Origin: CAINVV01 sp964506325
GTDB taxonomy: Bacteria; Bacteroidota; Bacteroidia; Bacteroidales; Prolixibacteraceae
NCBI GenBank assembly: GCA_964506325.1
Contig: CAZDLO010000004.1
Location: 1-64,000 of the forward strand
DNA: 64,000 bases
Direction of reading: 5' to 3'
A model generated the notes under the pieces. The model did no database searches and had not been told where the DNA came from. It saw only the letters and a program-made list of their open reading frames with translations. Each line of letters begins with the position of its first letter. Position 1 is the first letter of the stretch. The translations under genes were made by a program, and so were the position numbers. Below, in pieces: positions 35,706 through 44,257 of the stretch.

Positions 35706-36917
35706 TTACATAAACTCTGTCATCGATTTCTTTATCAGTGAAATTGCTTCCCTCATCTGGTTCTCGTTAATGATAAGTGGCGGGGTAAACCGGATCGTAT
35801 GTTCATGGGTGGGTTTGGCTAAAATTCCATTCTCCTTCATTACAAGGCAAAGGTCCCATGCTTGCCTGCCTTTCATCGGCCTGATCTGAATGGCATTGAG
35901 CAAGCCTTTTCCACGAACCTGTTCAATCAGCGGAGAATCGAAGGCCCTCATCTCATCGCGGAAAATCTTTCCGATTTTTTCGGCATTTTCAGAAAGACAT
36001 TCATTCACCAAGACATTCATTGCAGCAAGGGAAACCTTGGCTGCCAATGGGTTGCCGCCGTAGGTGGAGCCGTGCTCACCGGGCTTGATCGTCAGCATTA
36101 CATGATTATCTGCCATTACACAAGAGACCGGATACATTCCGCCTGATAAAGCTTTCCCCAGTATCAGGAGGTCAGGGCGCACCTCTTCATGGTCGCAGGC
36201 CAGCATTTTTCCGGTCCGCCCCAATCCGGTCTGTACCTCATCTGCTGCCAGCAGGACCCGGTATTCCTTGCAAAGCATTGCCGCCTTCCTTAAATAATTT
36301 TCGTCAGGTACGTAAACGCCGGCTTCTGCCTGTATTGGCTCCACCAGGAACCCGGCAGTATGAGGATGACTCAGCTCCTTCTCCAGTGCATTTAAATCAT
36401 TGTAGGGTATTTTTATGAACCCAGGTGTAAACGGACCATAATCCCCATAGGAATCAGGATCAGACGACATAGAGACTATGGTGATGGTCCGGCCATGGAA
36501 ATTGCCGTCGCAAACGATGATACGGACCTTGTTTTCTGGTATGCCTTTGACTTTGTATCCCCATTTCCGTATCAGCTTAAGTGCTGTTTCATCGCCTTCG
36601 GCACCCGAATTCATCGGCAGTATCTTATCATATCCGAACAACCGGGTCATATACTCTTCCCATTCTCCAAGTGCATTGTTGTAAAATGCCCTTGAAGTAA
36701 GGGCCAGTTTGCCAGCCTGTTCGACCATGGCCTTCACAATTTCCGGGTGACAGTGGCCCTGGTTTACTGCCGAATAGGAAGCCAGAAAATCAAAATAGCA
36801 TTTGCCTTCCACATCCCAGACAAAAATACCTTCACCTTTTTCAAGTACTACCGGAAGCGGGTGATAGTTATGGGCTCCGTAACGGTCTTCCCTGTCGATA
36901 AATTCCTGTGTTTTCAT
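35706..36917 (-). CDS. rocD: Ornithine aminotransferase
   Basis: This 403-residue class-III PLP aminotransferase begins with the typical AHNYHPLPVVLEKGEGIFVWD. Other marks are SGAEGDETALKLIRKWGY, the DEVQTGLGRTG Asp that contacts the PLP nitrogen, the PLP lysine in LGKALSGGMYPVS and GEHGSTYGGNPLA. It converts ornithine and 2-oxoglutarate to glutamate-semialdehyde and glutamate, linking arginine breakdown with proline or glutamate. It stands alone, convergent with the small helical gene. Confidence 0.95.
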   Translation of the reverse strand: MKTQEFIDREDRYGAHNYHPLPVVLEKGEGIFVWDVEGKCYFDFLASYSAVNQGHCHPEIVKAMVEQAGKLALTSRAFYNNALGEWEEYMTRLFGYDKILPMNSGAEGDETALKLIRKWGYKVKGIPENKVRIIVCDGNFHGRTITIVSMSSDPDSYGDYGPFTPGFIKIPYNDLNALEKELSHPHTAGFLVEPIQAEAGVYVPDENYLRKAAMLCKEYRVLLAADEVQTGLGRTGKMLACDHEEVRPDLLILGKALSGGMYPVSCVMADNHVMLTIKPGEHGSTYGGNPLAAKVSLAAMNVLVNECLSENAEKIGKIFRDEMRAFDSPLIEQVRGKGLLNAIQIRPMKGRQAWDLCLVMKENGILAKPTHEHTIRFTPPLIINENQMREAISLIKKSMTEFM

Positions 36918-37069
36918 TTGTTTTGGTTGCTGTTTGCCGGTTATTAATGGAACGAATCTAAAATTTATTTATGATAAGATATATGATTTTTGAGAGGTTT
37001 GAAGGCAGTGAATTTTCGGCCGGCACAACTCATACTGACAAGGGATTTCATTGTGATATAGTTGAAAAT

Positions 37070-39526
37070 TCAAAAATTTACCGCGAATTTAAAGTTGACT
37101 CTTCTGGAGGTCAGGTAATTGGGGACGGCATGCATCTGGTTCTGAAAATCTGACACCCAATAATAGGATACTACATTGTTGAGATCGAACAGATTGAATA
37201 TTTCGAAGGAGACCCAGGCCTCCCTGATATTGGCGGCGAGGAGATTATGTCCCCTGCGTGTGGTACTGCCTATCAGCATCTTGGAGATACCAAGATCAAC
37301 CCTGCTGTATGGGGGCATCCTGAAAACATCCAGGTACCGTTCACCTTGCGGGGGGCCAAATGGCAGTGAACTTCCGTAAAGGAGCGTCAGGTTCATTTTA
37401 ACGGAGGGATTTCTCGGGAGATAATCCTGGAAAAAGAGAGAAAAATTGAACCTTTGATCCGTAGGTCGGGGAATGTAGCCAGGATAGACAGTTTCAGATG
37501 CCAAACCGTCTCCTGCGTATTTTACGTAGCTGTCGCCAAGGATATCTTCCTCAGTTTTCATCAGGGTCAAAGAGGCCCAGGAGGTGAAACCAGGCAATGG
37601 TTCTCCAAAAATTCTCATTTCAAGTCCGGTGGCATAGCCTTTGGCTTGCTGGTCAGGAAAGTATTGCAGGTCAAGATTGGTGACTTTGTAGGGAATAAGC
37701 CGGTGAAGTGCCTTGTACCAGAGTTCTGCCGAGAATTTAAATGGTCGGTCTCCCCAGGTAAAGGGATAGTCCATGCCGAAGGAATAACAGGTGGATTTTT
37801 GTGCCTTTACTGTTGAAATAATCTCTGCGTTCCTGTCTTTCAGTTCTTTAAAGAAGGGCATTTGTTGATATATACCCCAGGAGGCATGAAGTTGCATGGG
37901 TTTGTTGTCCGGAACCCAGGTGGCAGATATCCGGGGACTAAAAATTACCTGACCGGTGAAATCCCAGTACTGGATACGTCCGCCAAAACTGGCGGAAAAA
38001 GTGGAGTTTTCCAGTCGGGAGGAATAATTATCCTGGAGAAATGCGCTGTAACGATTGCTGCGGATGCTGTTGCTGGCATGTTTACTGCGGAACAGCTCCA
38101 GTCCCTCTTTGCTGAGAGGGACGGAGTAACCGGCCGAATCACGCATCTCCCATTCACTTACTTCGTCAAGAATTCGCTCCGACTGGTACTTGATCCCCCA
38201 TTGGATCCTGTGATTATCAGTGAGGTATTTTCCCCTGTGTTCAAAATTTAAAATATTGGCCTGAAGTAAATTGCCTGCATGAACCAGTGACGAGCCCACC
38301 CCCAGAAGCATTGTACTGTCAGAAAAGGCACCAGGGTCTGATCCTGCAATAACTTCGTTGAGGTAATACTGGCCAAGAATATCATAGCGTTCCTTTTCAT
38401 CAGAGTAGAAAGTGCTGGCAGTGAACTGCAGGTTCAGTTTTTTTGTAGCATTGAAATTCCCTGTAACAGCACAGAAACGGTTGTTGAACTGGTCTTTTTC
38501 ATGTCCTTCGAAGTAAATTCTTAACAGGTAGGACTGGGTCATCGTGCCAAAACTGGTTTCTCTTGTTTCCGGTGTAAAATTGTAGGTATTGGAAGAAATG
38601 TTGGCCAGGATATTTAGCGAGAATCTGGAGGAGAATTCATATCCCAGAAGTGCCTGGAAATCGATAGCCGAAGGATCGTAATGTCCTTTCTGGTCGAGGG
38701 TTCCCAGCAGATAACGGTTGTTGCGGTAACGGAAACCTGTCAGGTAAGTAAACTTGTTTCTGAATGATTTTCCCTCAAGGTGGACAGACGCACCCAGTGC
38801 ACCAACTTCAGCTGTTCCTTCAAACCTGTCCGGTTTTTTGTAATCAATATCAAGAACGGATGACATTTTATCTCCGAAGGAGCTCTCGAAGCCACCGGAA
38901 GAAAATCGTATGGCGGATACCAGGTCTGGATTGAGAAAACTCAGTCCTTCCTGTTCACCTGTTTTTACAAGGAATGGGCGGAAGATCTCAATGCCGTTGA
39001 CATAGAGGAGGTTTTCGTCGTAGTTTCCGCCCCGGACACTGTATTGCGGACTCAATTCATTGTGGCTGCTGACTCCGGGCATTGATTTGACAAGCTGTTC
39101 AACGGCTCCGCCTCCGGCATTGGAGAGGTTCCTGGCTTCAAGAGGATTAATATTAACGATGCCGGGGTTGATCTTTCGCTGTTGTTTGACTTCTACCTCA
39201 GATAGATTGACAGATGCCGGGTTCATGATGATCGTCAACTCCTGCCTTGTACCGGAAATAACTGTCAATTCAGTAGTTTGGTGGTTAATAACACTGAAAA
39301 TCAGAACAATATCTTTCCCTGAATTTACGGTAAGGCTGAATTTTCCGTTCTGATCGCTGTAAGTGCCTAGCTGAGTGTTTTTCACCCTGATATTAACTCC
39401 CGGGATAGGCTGCTTTTCCGGCCCCAGTGTTCTTCCTTTCAGAACTTCCTGTTTTTCCTGTCCAAAAGCAGGAAGGAGGCAGGTCAGGATCATAAAATAC
39501 AAAAAAATCAAGCGATAGGCAGCCAT
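37070..39526 (-). CDS. TonB-dependent outer-membrane receptor with carboxypeptidase-regulatory domain
   Basis: This 818-residue protein has a signal peptide (MAAYRLIFLYFMILTCLLPAFG), a CarboxypepD_reg-like beta-sandwich (about 27-110: LKGRTLGPEKQPIPGVNIRV), a plug domain (about 120-230: EQLVKSMPGVSSHNELSPQY, VRGGNYDENLLYVNGIEIF) and a barrel ending VNFKFAVNF with a terminal Phe. It imports an unknown ligand using TonB energy. There is no SusD-type partner next to it, so it is not a standard glycan-uptake pair. It diverges from the anSME-type maturase gene; the 127 bases between them must hold both promoters. Confidence 0.93.
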   Translation of the reverse strand: MAAYRLIFLYFMILTCLLPAFGQEKQEVLKGRTLGPEKQPIPGVNIRVKNTQLGTYSDQNGKFSLTVNSGKDIVLIFSVINHQTTELTVISGTRQELTIIMNPASVNLSEVEVKQQRKINPGIVNINPLEARNLSNAGGGAVEQLVKSMPGVSSHNELSPQYSVRGGNYDENLLYVNGIEIFRPFLVKTGEQEGLSFLNPDLVSAIRFSSGGFESSFGDKMSSVLDIDYKKPDRFEGTAEVGALGASVHLEGKSFRNKFTYLTGFRYRNNRYLLGTLDQKGHYDPSAIDFQALLGYEFSSRFSLNILANISSNTYNFTPETRETSFGTMTQSYLLRIYFEGHEKDQFNNRFCAVTGNFNATKKLNLQFTASTFYSDEKERYDILGQYYLNEVIAGSDPGAFSDSTMLLGVGSSLVHAGNLLQANILNFEHRGKYLTDNHRIQWGIKYQSERILDEVSEWEMRDSAGYSVPLSKEGLELFRSKHASNSIRSNRYSAFLQDNYSSRLENSTFSASFGGRIQYWDFTGQVIFSPRISATWVPDNKPMQLHASWGIYQQMPFFKELKDRNAEIISTVKAQKSTCYSFGMDYPFTWGDRPFKFSAELWYKALHRLIPYKVTNLDLQYFPDQQAKGYATGLEMRIFGEPLPGFTSWASLTLMKTEEDILGDSYVKYAGDGLASETVYPGYIPRPTDQRFNFSLFFQDYLPRNPSVKMNLTLLYGSSLPFGPPQGERYLDVFRMPPYSRVDLGISKMLIGSTTRRGHNLLAANIREAWVSFEIFNLFDLNNVVSYYWVSDFQNQMHAVPNYLTSRRVNFKFAVNF

Positions 39527-39653
39527 AAACAGACCGGTAAAATATCCTGCTAAAAGTATTCAATTTATTGTTCAGTTGCATGGAGGTTGTGCTTTGAAAT
39601 TGAAGCAGAGTGATCAATTTTGTTTATTTTCGCATTCTGATTCTATAATTTTT

Positions 39654-40859
39654 ATGGCGCAAAAGCATAGACCTCTAACTTCTGTCTTGGTTAAACCGGC
39701 CGGGCCGGATTGTAATCTGCAATGTACCTACTGCTTTTATCTCGAAAAGGAATCCCTTTTCCCGGAGTCGAAAAACCACAGAATGGGGTATGATGTGCTC
39801 GAGGAGATGATACGCCAGGTTATGCAACAGTCGGGAGAGTCTGTCTCAATTGCCTGGCAGGGTGGTGAGCCTGCGCTTATGGGAATCGGGTTTTACCAGA
39901 AAGCAGTTGAATTTGAGATAAAATATGGTCATGGCAAGCAGGTGGGCAATGGGTTTCAGACCAATGGCACTCTTCTGGACAGGGAATGGGCACAGTTTTT
40001 TAAAAAGTACGATTTTCTCGTCGGACTATCCCTTGATGGCCCTGAACATATTCACGACAGATACCGTGTCAACAAAGGACTCCAGAAAACCTGGCAGGTG
40101 GTGGAGGAAAAAGGCAGGATGCTTCTTGAAGAAGGAGTAGCCGTCAATGCGATGTGTTGTATAACCGATTATTCAGCAGATTATCCTGAAGAATTGTACA
40201 ATTATTACAAGGGTCTGGGACTTACCTGGATGCAGTTTATACCTGTAGTGGAAACGGATCCGGATGATCCCTCCAAATCAGCTCCTTTCTCACTTACGGC
40301 CAGTAAATACGGGAAATTCCTTGTTACACTTTTCGATTTGTGGCTGGCAGATTTTGAGAACGGTGTGCCGACAACATCAGTCAGGCATTTTGAATCTGTA
40401 TTTTATTCCTATGTTGGGATGGAAGCTCCCGAATGCACCATGCAAAAGGAATGCGGGCCTTATGTCGTCGTGGAGCACAACGGGAATATATATTCCTGTG
40501 ATTTTTTCGTCGAGCCGCGCCACAAGCTGGGAAATCTGCGCAACGACAAGATTGTCAACATGCTGAATAGTAAAAAGCAGGATGATTTCGGAAAGGCCAA
40601 AGCCATCCTGCCCCGCAAATGCCGGTTTTGTCCATGGCTGACCAAATGTTTCGGTGGATGCACCAAAGACAGGATCAAGGATCCTTCGGATCAAAGGTTG
40701 CCTCGTTTTTGTGAAGCCTACATTCAGTTCTTTGAACATGCCGATGCCAAAATGAGGATTCTTGCGCAAAACTGGATGCAGCAGCAATCAGATTTCAGGG
40801 AGAAGGAAGATACGAAGGGTTATTTTTGGGCATTCCAGGATAAAAAGGGACCGAAATAA
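39654..40859 (+). CDS. Anaerobic sulfatase-maturating enzyme (radical SAM)
   Basis: The start at 39654 (MAQKHRPLTSVLVKPAGPDC) fits the family; the longer frame from 39576 adds 26 residues that look like upstream sequence. The product has 401 residues. The radical SAM cluster motif is CNLQCTYC, followed by WQGGEPALMG. The SPASM-like C-terminus has cysteines in CTMQKECG, IYSCDFF and CRFCPWLTKCFGGC, for two further 4Fe-4S clusters. These enzymes oxidise an active-site Cys or Ser of sulfatases to formylglycine without oxygen. No sulfatase gene is in the window, so the target must be elsewhere. Confidence 0.93.
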   Translation: MAQKHRPLTSVLVKPAGPDCNLQCTYCFYLEKESLFPESKNHRMGYDVLEEMIRQVMQQSGESVSIAWQGGEPALMGIGFYQKAVEFEIKYGHGKQVGNGFQTNGTLLDREWAQFFKKYDFLVGLSLDGPEHIHDRYRVNKGLQKTWQVVEEKGRMLLEEGVAVNAMCCITDYSADYPEELYNYYKGLGLTWMQFIPVVETDPDDPSKSAPFSLTASKYGKFLVTLFDLWLADFENGVPTTSVRHFESVFYSYVGMEAPECTMQKECGPYVVVEHNGNIYSCDFFVEPRHKLGNLRNDKIVNMLNSKKQDDFGKAKAILPRKCRFCPWLTKCFGGCTKDRIKDPSDQRLPRFCEAYIQFFEHADAKMRILAQNWMQQQSDFREKEDTKGYFWAFQDKKGPK

Positions 40860-40953
40860 AATTATGCCTGGACTAAATTTTGAAAATTAATGTTTTAACT
40901 CATCAACCATATTGAAATGGCAACTTAGGCTGTTGTTTCAGGAACATAAAGAT

Positions 40954-42552
40954 ATGCACAAAAAATTATTACTGGGAGCAGAAGCGATAGGCCAGGGGGC
41001 AATTGATGGCGGTATTTCCGGCGTATATGCCTATCCCGGCACTCCCTCAACGGAGATTACAGAATATATCCAGGAGCAAAAAATTGCCATTGAGAGAAAC
41101 ATTCACCGGCAATGGTCTGCCAATGAAAAAACTGCTATGGAGGCTGCTCTCGGGATGTCTTATGCCGGGAAACGATCACTTGTCTGCATGAAGCATGTCG
41201 GGCTCAATGTGGCAGCTGATGTTTTCATGAATATAGCCATAACAGGTATCCACGGAGGCATGGTGATTGCTGTGGCAGACGATCCGTCGATGCACTCTTC
41301 GCAGAATGAGCAGGATTCAAGGTATTACGCAAGGTTTGCCATGTTGCCTGTTCTGGAACCGGGTAATCAGCAGGAAGCCTATGACATGACAATTGCAGGC
41401 CTTGAGATGTCGGAAAAGACGGGGGTGCCGGTAATGATACGTATCACCACAAGGTTGGCGCATTCCCGTTCCGGAGTCTCAGTTGTTGAACAATCCGGGA
41501 AAGAAAACGAACTGTCGTTGCCTGAAGATCCAATGCAGTTTGTCCTCTTGCCTTTCAATGCCAGGAAACGCTACAATATCCTTCTCAGCAAACAGTCAAT
41601 GTTTCTCCGATTGTCTGAAGAGTCTCCATACAACAGGTTCGAAGCAGGTGACGACACAAGCCTGGGAATTGTTTGCTGCGGCATCGCCTATAACTATTTC
41701 AGGGAAAATTATCCGGAAGCATCTCCCTACCCAGTTGTTCGGATTGCCCAGTATCCCATTCCGGAGAAAATGCTGAAGCAGCTTGAATCGCAGGCGGATG
41801 AAATCCTGGTACTGGAAGAGGGTTACCCACTTGTTGAGGAACAGTTGAAAAATTATTTTGGCCATGGCAAAAGAATTCTTGGCAGGCTGGATAACACTTT
41901 GCCGAGAACAGGCGAACTCAATCCCGACCTGGTGGCAACTGCCCTGAAGATAGAAAAAGCGGAAGACAGGTTAAGTTCCGGACCGCTGGTCAGCAGGCCA
42001 CCGGCTCTCTGCAAGGGATGCGGACATCACGATACTTACCGTGCACTCAACGAGGTGATGGAGGAATATGGGAAAGGAAGAGTCTTTTCCGATATTGGTT
42101 GTTATACGCTTGGTGCACTTCCCCCTTATAACTCGATTTTCAGCTGTGTGGACATGGGAGCCTCGGTAACAATGGCAAAAGGGGCTGCCGATGCAGGGTT
42201 GTTTCCTTCAGTGGCAGTGATTGGGGATTCAACTTTCACCCATTCCGGCCTGACAGGATTGCTTGATGCCGTCAATGAGAAATCCAATATTGTTCTAATT
42301 ATCGGTGACAACGAATCGATCTCAATGACCGGCGGGCAGGATTCTTCCGCTGTTGGGCGCCTTGAAGCAATCTGTGAGGGCCTTGGCGTTGATCCTGAGC
42401 ATATTCACGTGCTAGAATCATTGCCTAAAAACCATGAATTGCTTGTGCAGATTCTTAGGAAGGAAATTGCCTTTGACGGGGTGTCTGTCATCATTCCTCG
42501 AAGGGAATGCATACAGAAGCAGGCGAGAAGAAAGAAAAACCATGAACATTGA
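40954..42552 (+). CDS. iorA: Indolepyruvate:ferredoxin oxidoreductase, alpha subunit
   Basis: The start at 40954 (MHKKLLLGAEAIGQGAIDGG) fits the family, giving 532 residues; 40912 adds 14 residues. The N-terminal pyrimidine-binding domain has YAYPGTPSTEI and ANEKTAMEAALGMSYAGKRS. The C-terminal TPP-binding domain has CKGCGHHDTYRAL, the GDSTFTHSG...GDNES pattern and SMTGGQ. It oxidatively decarboxylates aryl-pyruvates from aromatic amino acids to aryl-acetyl-CoA, reducing ferredoxin. The C-terminal 4Fe-4S ferredoxin-like domain of archaeal IorA is absent: the chain ends soon after the TPP domain. It is followed by iorB after 15 bases. Confidence 0.93.
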   Translation: MHKKLLLGAEAIGQGAIDGGISGVYAYPGTPSTEITEYIQEQKIAIERNIHRQWSANEKTAMEAALGMSYAGKRSLVCMKHVGLNVAADVFMNIAITGIHGGMVIAVADDPSMHSSQNEQDSRYYARFAMLPVLEPGNQQEAYDMTIAGLEMSEKTGVPVMIRITTRLAHSRSGVSVVEQSGKENELSLPEDPMQFVLLPFNARKRYNILLSKQSMFLRLSEESPYNRFEAGDDTSLGIVCCGIAYNYFRENYPEASPYPVVRIAQYPIPEKMLKQLESQADEILVLEEGYPLVEEQLKNYFGHGKRILGRLDNTLPRTGELNPDLVATALKIEKAEDRLSSGPLVSRPPALCKGCGHHDTYRALNEVMEEYGKGRVFSDIGCYTLGALPPYNSIFSCVDMGASVTMAKGAADAGLFPSVAVIGDSTFTHSGLTGLLDAVNEKSNIVLIIGDNESISMTGGQDSSAVGRLEAICEGLGVDPEHIHVLESLPKNHELLVQILRKEIAFDGVSVIIPRRECIQKQARRKKNHEH

Positions 42553-42567
42553 CCTAAAAATCGTTTA

Positions 42568-43170
42568 ATGAAATGTGATATAGTGTTGGCAGGTGTTGGC
42601 GGACAGGGGATATTATCCATTGCAACCGTCATTGGTTATGCAGCAGTTGAGAATAATCTTTTCCTCAAGCAGGCGGAAACTCATGGAATGAGCCAGCGGG
42701 GCGGTGCCGTCCAGTCATACCTGAGATTATCTGATCAGCCGATTTTTTCGGATCTTATTCCTTCAGGCGAAGCCCGGTTAATTCTCTCGGTCGAACCTCT
42801 GGAGTCGCTGCGATACCTCTCCTTTCTCTCTGACGCCGGCTATGTAATTACGAGTACGACACCATTTGTCAATATTCCGGATTATCCCCCTGTGGATGAA
42901 ATTCTGTCAGCTATTAACAGTTTGCCGCGGGTTGTTGCCATCGATGCAGAAGCAACGGCAAAAAACGAAGGCAACATCAAATCTTCCAATATGGTGATGC
43001 TTGGCGCTGCTTCCCCATTTATTGAACTTCCTGTCGGCAGCCTCGAAAATGGCATCAGGGAGATTTTTTCCAGAAAAGGCGACGATATCGTTGCTTTGAA
43101 CCTGAGGGCTTTCCATGCAGGAAGAGCATATACGGAACAGATTTTGAACAGTAAAACAAATTTATCATGA
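42568..43170 (+). CDS. iorB: Indolepyruvate:ferredoxin oxidoreductase, beta subunit
   Basis: This 200-residue gamma-type domain of 2-oxoacid:ferredoxin oxidoreductases starts with MKCDIVLAGVGGQGILSIAT and continues KQAETHGMSQRGGAVQSYLR, the CoA-binding part of the family. It pairs with IorA. The stop overlaps the start of the cvfB-like gene by four bases (ATGA), so the three genes form an operon, although CvfB has no known role in amino-acid fermentation. Confidence 0.94.
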   Translation: MKCDIVLAGVGGQGILSIATVIGYAAVENNLFLKQAETHGMSQRGGAVQSYLRLSDQPIFSDLIPSGEARLILSVEPLESLRYLSFLSDAGYVITSTTPFVNIPDYPPVDEILSAINSLPRVVAIDAEATAKNEGNIKSSNMVMLGAASPFIELPVGSLENGIREIFSRKGDDIVALNLRAFHAGRAYTEQILNSKTNLS

Positions 43171-43997
43171 TTTTACCTGGAAGGTACAACACGCTGAAGG
43201 TTGTCAAGTACGTGGACTTTGGTGTATACCTGGATGGAGAGGAGCTTGGCGAGATACTTCTTCCGGCTCGTTATGTACCCGAAGTATGTGAAGTAGGACA
43301 GGACCTGTTGGTATTTTTGTACCTCGATTCTGAAGACAGAATCATCGCTACAACAGAAAAACCGTACGCCCAGGTAGGGGAATTTGCCTACCTGAAAGCT
43401 GTGGCAGTGAACAGTGTCGGGGCATTCCTGGATTGGGGACTGATGAAAGATCTGCTGGTTCCTTTTCGGGAACAGAAGATGAATATGGTGGCAGGGAAGT
43501 CTTACATGGTCTATGTTTACCTGGATCCCGATTCCAAAAGAATTGCTGCATCAGCCAAACTTGAAAAATTTGTGGATAATGTCATTCCTGATTACCAGGC
43601 AGGTGACGAAGTTTCACTGATTGTTGAAAGTGAAAGTGAATTGGGATACAATGCGATCATCAATCATCTTCACAGGGGAATCCTTTACCACGACGAGTTG
43701 CCAGGACCGTTGAAAAAGGGAGATCAATTCAGGGCATACATAAAAAAAGTGAGGGAAGACAACAAGATTGACCTCTCCCTGTACCAGTCGGGGTACGGTC
43801 AGGTAGATAGTGTCTCAATGAATATCATGGATGTGCTGAAAAAGGCAGGAGGATTCCTTCCTCTTACCGATAAAAGCGATGCCGCACTGATCTTTGACTA
43901 TTTTTCCATCAGTAAAAAGGTTTTCAAAAAAGCGATCGGCAGTCTGTACAAACAAAGGCTAATATCATTGGAAGAAAGGGGAATAAGGATTTCCTGA
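43167..43997 (+). CDS. CvfB-like S1 RNA-binding protein
   Basis: This 276-residue protein has tandem S1-like OB domains: first NTLKVVKYVDFGVYLDGEEL, second AVAVNSVGAFLDWGLMKDLL (near 70-130), third from about 145 to 210 (AGDEVSLIVESESELGYNAI). A C-terminal winged helix (about 215-276) contains GGFLPLTDKSDAALIFDYFS and KKAIGSLYKQRLI. This is the architecture of CvfB/YitL, an RNA-binding regulator in Firmicutes, with common homologues in Bacteroidota. It is translationally coupled to iorB. Confidence 0.9.
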   Translation: MILPGRYNTLKVVKYVDFGVYLDGEELGEILLPARYVPEVCEVGQDLLVFLYLDSEDRIIATTEKPYAQVGEFAYLKAVAVNSVGAFLDWGLMKDLLVPFREQKMNMVAGKSYMVYVYLDPDSKRIAASAKLEKFVDNVIPDYQAGDEVSLIVESESELGYNAIINHLHRGILYHDELPGPLKKGDQFRAYIKKVREDNKIDLSLYQSGYGQVDSVSMNIMDVLKKAGGFLPLTDKSDAALIFDYFSISKKVFKKAIGSLYKQRLISLEERGIRIS

Positions 43998-44257
43998 CAG
44001 GAAAAGGAACCATGAAGGAGCGCATATTTGTTGTGGCATGAAGCGAATTTCATTAAATTGGACAGGCCTATGTAAGTTAATGAATTACAGTTAGTTGAAA
44101 GTTGAAAATGTTTTCGGTCCTTCGCCGGTTTTAACTTTCTTGTTACCCAATTTTAACTTATTGATATATTTTTTAACAGCGGGAATAATTTCCTTGCATT
44201 TGACGTATTTTTGAGCCCTTAATTTAGCACGTACGTTTAATATCGAGTCATTCGGGA

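Noticed and set aside
36971..37153. 60-residue plus-strand open frame between rocD and the TonB receptor gene
   Set aside because: It overlaps the 3' end of the TonB receptor gene and has no recognisable features.
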